In this document: in pieces, positions 40,954 to 49,992 of the stretch
Position numbering within the stretch: the first letter of the stretch is position 1
Layout of the letters: each line of letters opens with the position of its first letter
Assembly (NCBI RefSeq): GCF_003628125.1
Contig: NZ_RBZU01000019.1
Coordinates: 1 to 64,000, forward strand
Length of the DNA: 64,000 nt
Source: Pararobbsia silviterrae
Lineage (GTDB): Bacteria > Pseudomonadota > Gammaproteobacteria > Burkholderiales > Burkholderiaceae
Direction of reading: 5' to 3'
The notes under the pieces: generated by a model
Told to the model about the DNA's origin: nothing
Databases searched by the model: none
What the model saw: the letters and a program-made list of their open reading frames with translations, nothing else
Translations under genes and position numbers: made by a program

Positions 40954-42807
40954 CTACGCCGCGTTGCGATACGAGTTCGAATTCGCGATCTGGTCGCTAA
41001 TGGCCGGGAACAGTTCGGCGATCTGGTCGACGTCGGCGAGTTCGCCCTCATGCACCCACTCGCACGCGATCTGCTCGGGCATTCCAAGCGCGGGTTGCTT
41101 GAGGGTGGCGAAGAGGAGGGCCGTGTTGATGGCGCCATCGTTCGCTCGCTTCGCGAGCCAGAGGAGGAGGGCGACGCGCGACTTCGCGTCGAGCACATCG
41201 ACGCGGTCCAGGATCAAAATCCCGAGGCCCGAAATCGATGCGATCGCTTCGGCGAGCATCGCGTCGATGCGCCACTTCTCCGACTCACAAAGCAGGCTAT
41301 AAGCACGACTGTCGCCGGTGATGGTCATGTCCGTATGGATCGTCGCCTGCGGCCAGTTCGTGTCCATCGCGGATTTGCGAAGGGCGCTATTGATTGGCCT
41401 AAGCGCTTTCGCGAGCAGCTGCGCGGGCACGCCTTCGGGTCCGAGCTGCTCGGCGAGCTTCCCCCACTCGAGCACAGCGGTGTGATGCTTGGCGGCGCGC
41501 GTGGACTTGTCGTCTGCCTCGTCTGCCTTCGTCTTTTGCTGTTGAAGGGTGATGTAGTTCTCGTCTGCCTCGCGATACTCGGCGAGATGAAGCTCGAGCG
41601 ATTCCTGCGCAACGTTGATGTCGGCTTGCGTGACCTGTTCGCTGCTCGACGGTTGCGCTGCTTTCTCGCGGGCGATCTCGGCGGAGCGCAACGAACGCTC
41701 GGTGTTCGTTTGAGCGTTGGTCGCCATCTCGAGTGCCTTGGTGAACTCCGCGAGCTTCGCGCGCGCCTCGTCGTCGCCTGTGCTGCTCGGCAAGCCGTAC
41801 TTGTCGACGTACCGATCGAAGGACGGCTGTAGCTGCGCGCAGATTTCGACGAGACTTTCCGTCTTCGTTCCTTCGAGGGCATCCAGGGCATATTCGATGC
41901 CGCGCGCCAGGTCGTGTTCGAGCCCGACTCGCGGCCCGCTTCCGGCCTTTGCCTTGAGCGCGTCGACCTGCTGTTGAACCTCGGCGAGCGTCTGGCGATC
42001 GGCCATCAGTTGCGAGAAAAGCCGCGGCACTTTTTCGCCCAACTCGCGGGCCGCGGCGCGTTCTCGGGTTTCGGACTCGTACGCTTCGGCCTTAGCCTTA
42101 AGGCTGCCGATGATTTCCTGCGTCGTGTGCACTTGCTTCTCGCATGCATCACGCTTCGCCTCGGCCTGCGCGATCGCTTCGGCATCGACTTCGGGCTTCT
42201 CGGCCTGCCAACCTTCAGCCTTCTTCGAGCCGTACGTTTCGCCCGTGACTTCGCGCCATGCGCCGCGCGCTTCGGTCACCTTGACCGTCGCGAACTTCGC
42301 GGCCGCGGGAAAGCCCGTGATCGACTTGAGCAGGGGCAGCGTTTCCTCGACGAAGACGGCGTCGCACTTGGCCTCGAGCAGCATCGTGCGCAGCCGGTCC
42401 TCGGTGACGCCGCAATCGGTGAGGGAAAACAGGAAAGTGCGCCGCTCGTCGTCGGTCAAGCGCGCGAAGCCCTGCGCGTTGAGAACGTAGGGGAGCGCCT
42501 CGGGAAGCCCGAGCGACAGGTCTCCGGTCATGGCGTTCGTGCCGGCCGGGAGCGAAAACGACGCTTCTCCGATGTCCGTAGCGACGCTCACAGTCCCTGC
42601 CTTAGCTCCCTCTGTGACCAGAGTCGGATAGAACTTCTTCAGGTTCACGCGCAACGTCTCGCCCGTGAAGGCCATGCGCACGGCTTCCTGGATTGATGAC
42701 TTCGCGGCGCCGTTGAATCCCGCGAATAAGGTGATAGGGCGCGCCGGAGCGATATCGATGCGGCGCGCGCCGAGGATGTTGCGAATGCTGATGCTGGTGA
42801 TTTTCAC
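40954..42807 (-). CDS. RecF/SbcC-like AAA ATPase with coiled coils, 617 aa
   Basis: Walker A GFNGAAKSS at residues about 30-38, long coiled coil from about 190 to 430, Walker B-like GLGILILDRVDVLDAKSR near residue 550. This is the head-coil-head layout of SMC/RecN/SbcC proteins. In phages, such genes next to recT act in end processing. The Walker A has Ala instead of the more common Gly/Ser before Lys. Confidence 0.82.
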   Translation of the reverse strand: MKITSISIRNILGARRIDIAPARPITLFAGFNGAAKSSIQEAVRMAFTGETLRVNLKKFYPTLVTEGAKAGTVSVATDIGEASFSLPAGTNAMTGDLSLGLPEALPYVLNAQGFARLTDDERRTFLFSLTDCGVTEDRLRTMLLEAKCDAVFVEETLPLLKSITGFPAAAKFATVKVTEARGAWREVTGETYGSKKAEGWQAEKPEVDAEAIAQAEAKRDACEKQVHTTQEIIGSLKAKAEAYESETRERAAARELGEKVPRLFSQLMADRQTLAEVQQQVDALKAKAGSGPRVGLEHDLARGIEYALDALEGTKTESLVEICAQLQPSFDRYVDKYGLPSSTGDDEARAKLAEFTKALEMATNAQTNTERSLRSAEIAREKAAQPSSSEQVTQADINVAQESLELHLAEYREADENYITLQQQKTKADEADDKSTRAAKHHTAVLEWGKLAEQLGPEGVPAQLLAKALRPINSALRKSAMDTNWPQATIHTDMTITGDSRAYSLLCESEKWRIDAMLAEAIASISGLGILILDRVDVLDAKSRVALLLWLAKRANDGAINTALLFATLKQPALGMPEQIACEWVHEGELADVDQIAELFPAISDQIANSNSYRNAA

Positions 42808-42855
42808 GTTGGCTCCTGTTGGGGGAGGGGAGCGGCGCTCGCGCGCCGCTCCGCG

Positions 42856-43971
42856 TCAGTCCATCTGAATGAGGGTCGCTTGCTTCGAGCTCTGCGCGCC
42901 TTCTTGGAGGGCGGCGCGGCGCTCGCGAAAAAGTGCGTTGAGCGCTTTGTGCCGATGCTTCGGCGTCGACGAGATCAGATCGGCGGCAATGTCCAGCGTG
43001 TCTTCGCTCGTTGCGTTGCGCAGCTGCTGCTCGATCTTGTCGGCCTCGCGCTCTGCGGGGTCTTGCTCGGGCTCCGCTTGGGCTGAGTTCGCGTGCGATG
43101 GCGCGGCTGCCGTAGCGATAGTGGTGGTCTGAGCTGGTTCCTGAGCGCTTTCGACACGCTGCGTATCGTTTTCAGCACCGTGCTGTCCATCGTCGACGTC
43201 GGGGGTGTTCAGGTCGCTGATCGGTGCAATGAGGCCGTCGCCGTCGATCGTGAAGTTTTTTCCGTCTTCGCTGGCTGCGTCCAGCGCGATCGCGTTCGAG
43301 AGTTCGACCGACTTCGGTACGTACTTGATGACTTGTAGGAGTGGCACTTTGCGCGCGTACATCTCCCAGTTGTTAAAGCTGTAGTGCTTCTGCCCGACCT
43401 TGTTGACCTTGTCGCGGTGGCGCGCGATTTTGCTAATGGGCCAGAGTTCGACGACGGGGATATCGGCGCCCTTAATCCATCCGATCGCATAGGCGTGCGT
43501 GATGTCGAGCGGATCGTCGAGTGATGTCTCGTTGTGGATCACGAGGTCGCGCCGCGCGCCATCGGTGAACGTGTACTTCTGGTCGCTGTAAATGACGCCT
43601 GTGTAGACCACCGCGCGCCCGGCGCGTGCTACGAGGTCGACGAGACCCTGCCAACCTGGCACGAACGTGCACTTGCCCTTGTAGGGCACGAGGTAGCCTT
43701 GGCCCGTGATGCCGATCTCAAGCCCGAGTTGCGCGGCCACGATCACGCTCGCGAAAATCGTCCGGATGTCGCATTTGGCGAGCTCGGCGTTTTGGCTGAA
43801 TTGCGTCAGCGCCAATCGCATCATGCGGTCGGGTTTGAGATGCGTCGGCAGCGCCATTTCGAGCTGCGCCTTGTGTTTCTGGAAGAAGTCACTCAGGGTC
43901 TGCTGCGGCGACGACTTCTTTTCAGTCGGCGCGTTGTTTTCGCGAAGTGCGGTTAGGGACGTCGTTGCCAT
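42856..43971 (-). CDS. recT: RecT-type single-strand annealing protein
   Basis: 371 residues. The RecT core is visible (LSDFFQKHKAQLEMALPTHL, LAQFSQ region, QLGLEIGITGQGYLVPYKG, FVPGWQGLVDLVARAGRAV). RecT anneals complementary strands after 5'-end resection. A C-terminal tail of about 100 residues is low-complexity. It pairs with the exonuclease gene upstream. Confidence 0.94.
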   Translation of the reverse strand: MATTSLTALRENNAPTEKKSSPQQTLSDFFQKHKAQLEMALPTHLKPDRMMRLALTQFSQNAELAKCDIRTIFASVIVAAQLGLEIGITGQGYLVPYKGKCTFVPGWQGLVDLVARAGRAVVYTGVIYSDQKYTFTDGARRDLVIHNETSLDDPLDITHAYAIGWIKGADIPVVELWPISKIARHRDKVNKVGQKHYSFNNWEMYARKVPLLQVIKYVPKSVELSNAIALDAASEDGKNFTIDGDGLIAPISDLNTPDVDDGQHGAENDTQRVESAQEPAQTTTIATAAAPSHANSAQAEPEQDPAEREADKIEQQLRNATSEDTLDIAADLISSTPKHRHKALNALFRERRAALQEGAQSSKQATLIQMD

Positions 43972-44003
43972 AGTCTCGGGATTCCAGTGAAAGGGTAGGT
44001 CGG

Positions 44004-44831
44004 TTACGCGTCGCGGTAGATGCACGAATCCCACCGGCCGCAAAAGCGGGGGTCACACAGAGGACTGCTTGGGTTGGGCGGGAACATGCCCGACTTGAGG
44101 AACTGGACGGCATGGGCAATCAGGCCGTCTTCGTATGAGGTGCCGAGCATTGGGCGCTTGGCGTCGAACGTCTTGCTCACGCCCGTGCGCGCGCTCGCTG
44201 TCGTCTGAAGGGCGATGATCTGTGACCCCTCAGTCGGGGTGCGCGTGTTCTGCTCGAACATGATCGCGTACGCGCCGAGCTGAGGACTGCGTCCCTTGAT
44301 CAGCACGTTGCCGTCGGCATCGATGAGCCGCGATCCAGTCTTGATGTCGGGGATGATCACGCCGCCGGCGCCACCTCGCGCCACGCGCGCTCGGTCCATC
44401 GTGCCTTTTAGGCGCAGCGTGATTCCGTCGCCGCAGTCGATGTCGACCGGCTCCATCTTCATCTCGACCGCGACGAATTCGAATTGCGGGCTGATCTCCG
44501 CGCAATATTTCGCGTGCAGGGTCAGGCCGATCTGCTCGGCCTCGCGCATGGTGATGCTGCGGTCCTGCTTGTAGTCGACGTCGCCGCCCGGGTTGTGAAG
44601 CGTGGCGACGAATACGTCGGCCGCGTCGCTCGCGGTGATCCCCGTCCCGTCAATACGGCTCTGGTCGAATACGGCGGTGCTGGCGTGGACTGCAGTGCCG
44701 AGGCTTGCTCGGATGCCCGAAGGGCGTTTGAGATTGAGAAGGTGCTCGCCTTCCCATGCATACGCGCAATCAAAGAGTCGTCCCCAGGACGAAGCGCGTA
44801 CTTCGATGATGCGTGTCGTGGTAAGTGTCAC
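44004..44831 (-). CDS. PD-(D/E)XK exonuclease with Fe-S type cysteines (Cas4/AddB-like)
   Basis: 275 residues; GTG at 44831 chosen over a longer frame to 44879. Nuclease core: GTAVHAS, EMKMEPVDID, DIKTGSRL (the D-IKT catalytic motif). One Cys near the N-terminus (LFDCAYAWEGEH) and three at the C-terminus (LCDPRFCGRWDSC) match the four-Cys Fe-S clamp of Cas4, AddB and related nucleases. It is the exonuclease partner of RecT. Confidence 0.82.
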   Translation of the reverse strand: MTLTTTRIIEVRASSWGRLFDCAYAWEGEHLLNLKRPSGIRASLGTAVHASTAVFDQSRIDGTGITASDAADVFVATLHNPGGDVDYKQDRSITMREAEQIGLTLHAKYCAEISPQFEFVAVEMKMEPVDIDCGDGITLRLKGTMDRARVARGGAGGVIIPDIKTGSRLIDADGNVLIKGRSPQLGAYAIMFEQNTRTPTEGSQIIALQTTASARTGVSKTFDAKRPMLGTSYEDGLIAHAVQFLKSGMFPPNPSSPLCDPRFCGRWDSCIYRDA

Positions 44832-44857
44832 TTGAGCGGGTCCGTGTCCGTCCAGTA

Positions 44858-44876
44858 TTCTGCGCTGGTGGCAGAA
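44858..44876. promoter_or_regulatory. Candidate operator upstream of the recombination operon
   Basis: TTCTGC-GCTGGTG-GCAGAA, a 6-bp inverted repeat 27 bases before the exonuclease start. TCTGC/GCAGA half-sites also recur around the repressor genes (45801, 45844, 45888, 46111, 46135, 46151), so this may be a CI or Cro binding site. Confidence 0.4.
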
Positions 44877-44937
44877 CACTATGCGAATACGGAAACTCCA
44901 TCAAGCGCAGTTTTCGATAAAGGAAGAAATTTAGGCG

Positions 44938-44966
44938 AAAAAAAACCCGGCGCGACGCGTCCGGGC
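44938..44966 (-). terminator. Terminator after the repressor gene
   Basis: On the minus strand CCGGG, ten-base loop, CCCGG, then eight T. It insulates the repressor from the recombination operon. Confidence 0.85.
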
Positions 44967-45002
44967 TTTGCTGGAGGGAGGAAGGGGCCTGCTCGTGCCC
45001 GC

Positions 45003-45767
45003 TTAGAAACCGCCGATGCCTTGGAATCCCTTTACGCGGCCTACAATGACCAGCGCCTGCGACTGGCGGTAGTCGAGCGTCATCTCGGGGACCTTGCCGC
45101 TGTCCGTGGTGATGCGAATGCCCTTGTTGATGTAGTGATGCAGCCGGCGCACGCATGCTTTGTCGTCGATCACGACGAGAAACACGCCGCCATCGTCTGG
45201 AATTTCCGTATCTGCGCGATCCGCAACAATGCTGTCGTTTTGGCACAAACGCGGCCCCATTGCGCTGTCGCGCAACTTGAACGAAACAAGGTTTTCAGGA
45301 TCGACACCGGTCTCGCGGATCAAGGACCCTTGAAACAGAATCTTCTCTCGGGCGCTGACTGAAACGGTCACGCCCCCCCGGGCTGCATCTGGTCTTACTT
45401 CTAGCGTTCCAATCGCCACGTTATCGTCCCACTTTAAGTCGGTAATTTCTTCTTTGTCCGACGCGGGCGATGTAGTTGTGTCCGTTGCGTCGAGTGCAGA
45501 ATTATGCACCGCAACGGACTTGCTTTGAAGTGAATTTGTACTTGTTGGAAGAAAAAAATCTGCGACACGCACCTGCAATGCCGTCGCGAGAGCCTCCAAC
45601 TTGGGCTGCGGCACGCCCTGTTTGCCCGTCTCAATCTTCGACAGGCTGGAGTTGCTGATTCCCGTAAGTGCCTGTACTTCCATCAATGTCAGGCCGCGTT
45701 CGAGTCGGTAGCGGCGGATCTGTGCGCCGATTTCAGCTAAGGACACGTGTGGGTACTCCCTGATCAT
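45003..45767 (-). CDS. CI-like repressor with S24 peptidase-type domain, 254 aa
   Basis: N-terminal HTH (residues 10-65: LAEIGAQIRRYRLERGLTLM, ISNSSLSKIETGKQG). Linker of about 50 residues. C-terminal LexA/CI-like domain; the nucleophile segment reads RDSAMGPRLCQND, with one residue more than the usual D-S-M-x-P, so self-cleavage may be altered. The gene is divergent from the Cro-like gene and should maintain lysogeny. Confidence 0.9.
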   Translation of the reverse strand: MIREYPHVSLAEIGAQIRRYRLERGLTLMEVQALTGISNSSLSKIETGKQGVPQPKLEALATALQVRVADFFLPTSTNSLQSKSVAVHNSALDATDTTTSPASDKEEITDLKWDDNVAIGTLEVRPDAARGGVTVSVSAREKILFQGSLIRETGVDPENLVSFKLRDSAMGPRLCQNDSIVADRADTEIPDDGGVFLVVIDDKACVRRLHHYINKGIRITTDSGKVPEMTLDYRQSQALVIVGRVKGFQGIGGF

Positions 45768-45897
45768 TCAATGTATTCGGACTGCTGACTTGGTTCCGTC
45801 GGATCTGCGGTTTTCTCATGACGCATGCTTGCCATTGCGCAAAATCTGCCCTTCACGCACAATTACTGGAAATTTTCTTCGATAAAAGCAGATAGGT
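45768..45897. promoter_or_regulatory. Immunity operator region
   Basis: 130 bases between divergent cI- and cro-like genes. Contains ATCTGC at 45803, AATCTGCC at 45843 and GCAGAT at 45889, plus AT-rich stretches suited to promoters on both strands (TTGCGCAAAATC, GGAAATTTTCTTCGATAAAA). Exact promoters are not assigned. Confidence 0.5.
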
Positions 45898-46170
45898 ATG
45901 ACCGCAGCCAATCTCAGCCCGCTTCGCAAAGCTCGCGAGGCTCGGGACCTCAGCCTCAAGGAGGTTGCGGCCGCCGTAGGCACGTTCACGGGGAATCTGT
46001 CGCGCATCGAACGCGGTTTGCACAACGCGTCACGCGACCTCGCGGCCGCGCTCGCCAAGTTTTTTGCGCCGGACATTACCGAACTTCATATCTTTTATCC
46101 TGAGCGATACGCAGATTTCTGCCCTTCGAAATCGTCTGCTTATACGAAGAAAGCAGAGATTCTGTCGTAA
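45898..46170 (+). CDS. Cro-like HTH regulator, 90 aa
   Basis: HTH XRE at residues 8-60 (LRKAREARDLSLKEVAAAVG, FTGNLSRIERG). Short, single domain, divergent from cI. First gene of the rightward block. Operator-like palindromes GCAGATTTCTGC (46111-46122) and TCTGCTT/AAGCAGA (46135-46157) are inside its 3' end. Confidence 0.85.
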   Translation: MTAANLSPLRKAREARDLSLKEVAAAVGTFTGNLSRIERGLHNASRDLAAALAKFFAPDITELHIFYPERYADFCPSKSSAYTKKAEILS

Positions 46171-46563
46171 TCGTTCTTTAGGGTTGCACGATACGCATTT
46201 TTGCTCGTGATGGCAAAGAGTTCGTTCGGTTAGGCAGATGTCTTTTGCTTTTTGGTCGTTCTAAGCACCAAAAAATGACCAAAATCGGAAAAAAAGAGTG
46301 CGTTTCGCCCGGTTTCGAACAGACGTATTTCTTCGGTGCTGACTGCCTTGTCGAGCCGATCGGTCTGATGATTAACCTGTTGATTACAAAAAACAAAAAG
46401 GCCCCGGTGCGCGAACGCCGGGGCCTTCTTTTTGCAAACCACTACATCGAGTTAGCGTGAATTATATCCCGAAAGTTGCCTGCCAAGCAGAACGTGTTCT
46501 GCAATTTTTTGTGAACTGTGCAGATTGCAAGTCCGCGCGCCGCACCGCTTGCGCGGGGGGCGC
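46171..46563. other. Intergenic region between Cro-like and replication genes
   Basis: Nearly 400 bases, AT-richer than its surroundings. It holds a bidirectional terminator (46396-46434) and, after it, the leader of the replication operon. Short frames on both strands overlap the terminator and are not credible genes. A regulatory RNA or antitermination site here is possible but not shown. Confidence 0.6.
46396..46434. terminator. Bidirectional terminator
   Basis: GGCCCCGG and CCGGGGCC with a ten-base loop; TTCTTTTT on the plus strand and an A-run (T-run on minus) on the other side. It ends cro transcription and separates it from replication genes. Confidence 0.9.
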
Positions 46564-47436
46564 ATGACGACGCACCATTTCGAGGTCGACGACGCCGTTC
46601 GATATGGCGTGAACGCCGCTGTCATTCTTCAGAATCTTCGATTCTGGATCTTGCACAACAAGGCGAACGGGAAGCACCAGCACCAGGGCCGGACCTGGAC
46701 GTTCAACAGTGCTCGCGCGTTCTCGCTGCTGTTCCCATACCTAAGTGCCGATCAGGTGAAACGCATCCTTCGCAAGCTCGTCGACGAAGGTGTTTTGCTC
46801 GCGCGCACGCTCGCTGAGGACAGTTGGGATCGAGTCAACTGGTATGCGTTCGATGATGAGTCGAAGCACCTTGCACAGCCCGAAACCCCCGTCGCAGCGC
46901 ATGGTGCAAATTCGCCCAATGCATCGGGCGGAATCGCACCATCCATGGGGCGAAAGCGCACCGTCGATGGTGCGAAATCGCCCAATCACAAGACAGATGT
47001 AAACACAGATAAAAAACGCAGATCTAAATCTATATCGGCTGCTGCGCAGCCTGACGATGATTTCGAGCAGGCCTGGGCGCTTTATCCGAGTCGGGGCGGT
47101 GGAAATTCGAAGGCCGACGCGCTGAAGGCTTGGAAGGCGCGCATTGCTGCTGGCGACACCGCTGCGCAAATGCTCGAGGGCGTGCAGCGCTACGCGGTGT
47201 TCTGCGACAAAACAGGGAAGCTCGGCACCGAGTACGTGAAGCAGGCTAAGACGTTCTTTGGACCCTCTCGGCACTTTGCTGATGCGTGGCCTGTGCCGGT
47301 CGCCTCGGCGCCGGCCGCGCGCGACGACACGCGCTTTGCTTCTTCGCGCTCGATCGTAGGTTCGGCATCCCCTCATTCCGTAGGAGCACGCGATGACGGC
47401 AAGACCATCGACGCTGACGCTCGCTTCGTCAACTGA
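46564..47436 (+). CDS. Replication initiation protein, O-like, 290 aa
   Basis: ATG at 46564, GGGGGGCGC upstream. N-terminal winged helix (residues 1-95: DDAVRYGVNAAVILQNLRFW, LSADQVKRILRKLVDEG), central disordered linker, C-terminal DDDFEQAWALYPSRGGGNSK, a segment shared by phage DnaD/O-like proteins. Overlaps the P-like gene. Presumably drives lytic replication, alongside the TrfA plasmid origin. Confidence 0.82.
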   Translation: MTTHHFEVDDAVRYGVNAAVILQNLRFWILHNKANGKHQHQGRTWTFNSARAFSLLFPYLSADQVKRILRKLVDEGVLLARTLAEDSWDRVNWYAFDDESKHLAQPETPVAAHGANSPNASGGIAPSMGRKRTVDGAKSPNHKTDVNTDKKRRSKSISAAAQPDDDFEQAWALYPSRGGGNSKADALKAWKARIAAGDTAAQMLEGVQRYAVFCDKTGKLGTEYVKQAKTFFGPSRHFADAWPVPVASAPAARDDTRFASSRSIVGSASPHSVGARDDGKTIDADARFVN

Positions 47437-48154
47437 GCGCGCGCCGAGCGGCGCCGATACGGGCATCGATCGGGTGTTCCTGCATCTGCATGGAATCTGG
47501 GGGCGACGCTTCGGCGATCAATTTCTCTCGGGCGACGTGGTCGACGGCGTCGACACGGGCATCGCAAGCGCGAAGCTCGTTTGGGCAGAGCGGATCCGTG
47601 CGAACGGATTGACCATCGGACAGATTCGCCGCGGCATGGCGGCGGTCGAGAAGCTGAAGCATCCCCCGTCGTGGGCGGACTTCTTGCGCGTTTGCCTGCC
47701 GCCGGCGATCGACGCCGATCGCGCGCTCTCTGAAGCCGTTGTGCAGATGGAGCGGCGCAGGCGAGGGGAGGACCGGTGGACCGACGCATGCGTGTTTTGG
47801 GCCGCCGTGCGCGTGGGCGAATACGACATACTTTCAAAGTCGCGCGAATGGTTGCGCCCCGTCTTCGCCGCCGCGCTCGAGGCCGTGCTCGCGCAGGGAA
47901 TCGTGCCGCCCGTTCCAGAGCGCGCGCCGGCGCTCGTTGCGCCCGGCACCGCGGTGACGGACACAGAGTCGGCGAAGGCTCGCCTCGCGTCGCTCGCGCG
48001 GACGCACCTTCAGCAGACGTCGGTTCCGGGGCTCGCGTGGGCTCAGCGCGCGCTCGAGCGCAAAGCGCGGGGCGAGCCGGTCGCTGCGAAACTCGTGCTC
48101 GACGCCGAGCGTGCGCTCGCCGCTCGCGCATCCGCGTCGAGCGGTGAGGCCTGA
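47393..48154 (+). CDS. Replication protein P-like helicase loader, 253 aa
   Basis: ATG overlapping the O-like gene by 44 bases. Contains DRVFLHLHGIWGRRFGDQFL, ANGLTIGQIRRGMAAVEKLK and PSWADFLRVC, the pattern of phage P proteins that deliver the host DnaB helicase. C-terminal helical, Ala/Arg-rich. Confidence 0.85.
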   Translation: MTARPSTLTLASSTERAPSGADTGIDRVFLHLHGIWGRRFGDQFLSGDVVDGVDTGIASAKLVWAERIRANGLTIGQIRRGMAAVEKLKHPPSWADFLRVCLPPAIDADRALSEAVVQMERRRRGEDRWTDACVFWAAVRVGEYDILSKSREWLRPVFAAALEAVLAQGIVPPVPERAPALVAPGTAVTDTESAKARLASLARTHLQQTSVPGLAWAQRALERKARGEPVAAKLVLDAERALAARASASSGEA

Positions 48155-48157
48155 AGC

Positions 48158-48664
48158 ATGACGAATAGCGTGCGCATGACACCCGAGCAATACGCCGAGC
48201 ATTTGCGGAAGCGTGAGGCGCCACGTCGCGCACAAGGTCCCGCGCCCGCTGCGGTCGCGCCTGCGCTCTCCGCTGCCGATGCAAAGGTCTTGCGTGCGCA
48301 CGCAGCGAACCAGGCATTCCAGGCGCTGGGCCGCTTGCCGAAAGGCACGATGAACAAGACCGAAGGGCAGTACGCGGATTTCCTCGAGGAACAGAAGCGC
48401 ATCGGCAAAGTCCTGTTCTGGAAATTCCACCCGTTCAACGTGCGCCTCGCAAACAACACGTTTTACGAGGTCGATTGGCTCGTGCTTCCTTTCGACATGG
48501 TTCTCGAGATCCATGAAACGAAGGGCGGCCGCACGACGGACAAAGGCCAATTGAAATTAAAGCTGTGCGGTGAAGTACTGCCCGTATTCCGTATGAAAAA
48601 GGTCATCAAGCAGACAAAGGCTGATGGCGGTGGTTGGCTTATCGAGGAATATTCCGCGACATGA
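48158..48664 (+). CDS. DUF1064-like nuclease, 168 aa
   Basis: Contains MNKTEGQYADFLEEQKRIGK, FHPFNVRLANNTFYEVDWLV and IHETKGGRTTDKGQLKLKL, matching the DUF1064 family (PD-(D/E)XK-like; conserved E, D, ETKG). Likely structure-specific nuclease of the replication block. Stop overlaps the next ATG. Confidence 0.82.
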   Translation: MTNSVRMTPEQYAEHLRKREAPRRAQGPAPAAVAPALSAADAKVLRAHAANQAFQALGRLPKGTMNKTEGQYADFLEEQKRIGKVLFWKFHPFNVRLANNTFYEVDWLVLPFDMVLEIHETKGGRTTDKGQLKLKLCGEVLPVFRMKKVIKQTKADGGGWLIEEYSAT

Positions 48665-48876
48665 GTGCCCAAGCGATACCGATACATACCGATTGGCGCG
48701 TGCGGCGCGCGATCGCTGCGATCAATGCCGACGATTCGTGGGACTTTGCCGTGTATGCGGCCGAGTTCGAATGCGACGAGGAAGAGGCGATCGAAATATT
48801 TTTTCGCGCCGCGCGTGTGCTCGGCGTCCGGTTCCGCGTAGTGGAGGACCGGCCGCGCTCAGCCCTATTGCACTGA
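48661..48876 (+). CDS. Small acidic protein, 71 aa
   Basis: ATGA overlap with the DUF1064 gene. Helical (RVRRAIAAINADDSWDFAVY, ECDEEEAIEIFFRAARVLG), HTH-like spacing. No family recognised. Confidence 0.65.
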   Translation: MSAQAIPIHTDWRVRRAIAAINADDSWDFAVYAAEFECDEEEAIEIFFRAARVLGVRFRVVEDRPRSALLH

Positions 48877-48901
48877 CCTACCTCTTCGACGACGGTGTCC
48901 T

Positions 48902-49483
48902 ATGGCAGCGAAACCCGATTTCCCCGTGACGTATTTCGAGCAAGAGGGCGCGCCTGGCAAGTACTTCGCGTGCGCGCACTATGGGACGATGAGTGTGAAT
49001 GCATGCGCGCGAAATTTCACCGACGCGCCGCACTCTGTTAAGCAAGGGCGCCTGCAGCGATGCATCGGGTGCTCGGTCGGTGCCACGCATGCGGGAGTCG
49101 ATGCTCCGCCCGCGGCGAGCCCACCGTCTTCATCGATCGTCTATCGGCCGGCGTGCGTGCGCTGCCGGCGCGACGGCCGCACGCAAGGGTCGCGGCTCGT
49201 CGGCCGCATGCGTCTCGTGCGCGGCGGCACGATTTGCGTCTCGTGTTTCAACCGCGAGAAGGAGGTTGTCTCCGGCGCAAACGCGAAGGGTGCGAAGCCT
49301 CGCAAGTGGTCGGGCCTCTTCTTCTCGTCTGTGACGTACGTGACCTGGTCGCGCGCTGTCGTTCAAGTTCACCCGGACCCGGTCGTCGATCGCATCGAGC
49401 TCGCATTGACGATGCTTCGCCGCGGTCATGAGCGGGGCGTCGCCTGGTCACGGCCGCCGGTTCTGATTCCGCTGGAGGCATAG
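48902..49483 (+). CDS. Cysteine-rich zinc protein, 193 aa
   Basis: Several Cys pairs: YFACAHYG, CIGC, CVRCRRDGR and CVSC, giving two probable zinc ribbons. The middle is basic; the C-terminus is a hydrophobic helix region. Unknown, possibly nucleic-acid binding, as part of the replication/late-control block. Confidence 0.68.
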   Translation: MAAKPDFPVTYFEQEGAPGKYFACAHYGTMSVNACARNFTDAPHSVKQGRLQRCIGCSVGATHAGVDAPPAASPPSSSIVYRPACVRCRRDGRTQGSRLVGRMRLVRGGTICVSCFNREKEVVSGANAKGAKPRKWSGLFFSSVTYVTWSRAVVQVHPDPVVDRIELALTMLRRGHERGVAWSRPPVLIPLEA

Positions 49484-49485
49484 CG

Positions 49486-49881
49486 ATGCTCGTCCAGTTC
49501 GACCTGTTCGGAGCAGATGATCCGTCCGACGAGCAGCCTGCCGACGGCAAGCCTTTGCGCAAATCGCGGGGCGCGAGCGGATGGCGTCTTGCCGATCATT
49601 GCTGTCGATACTGCTTCGGCCGCGTGCTCGAGCAAGTTGCCAAGGGCGTCGTGATTGAGGTTCGATGCGCCGAGTGCGGGCAGCGCGCGGCCGGCGGGGC
49701 GGAGCTGCTCTGCTGCTGCGGCGCCGACTGCGGCGAACTCGGCCAATTGCTCGTGTGCGTGAAGAACCCGTGCGTCACGCCTGAGGTCCCCCACGAAATT
49801 CTCGTGCGCGAACGGCGCCGGCCGGAAAAGACGGAGCGCGACGCCGCGCCGATCCGCCCGGTCAAGATCTCTGGTTTCTGA
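49486..49881 (+). CDS. Cysteine-rich protein, 131 aa
   Basis: Cys clusters ADHCCRYCFG, RCAECGQR and LLCCCGADCGE suggest two or three zinc sites. Follows the previous zinc protein by two bases. Could be a late regulator (small zinc-finger activators such as Ogr are known in P2-like phages) but no Ogr similarity is claimed. Confidence 0.65.
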   Translation: MLVQFDLFGADDPSDEQPADGKPLRKSRGASGWRLADHCCRYCFGRVLEQVAKGVVIEVRCAECGQRAAGGAELLCCCGADCGELGQLLVCVKNPCVTPEVPHEILVRERRRPEKTERDAAPIRPVKISGF

Positions 49882-49992
49882 ATTCTTCCTTAATCGAAAA
49901 TAAATTCTGCGTTAAACGCATATTTTCGAGGAATGGGGATAGAATCCTTCCTGCGTTCGGTGCAGCAATGGCCGGAACGAATCTCTCGGTCG

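Noticed and set aside
46245-46460. Frame of 71 codons across the bidirectional terminator
   Set aside because: It runs through a strong terminator and has no ribosome site or family similarity.
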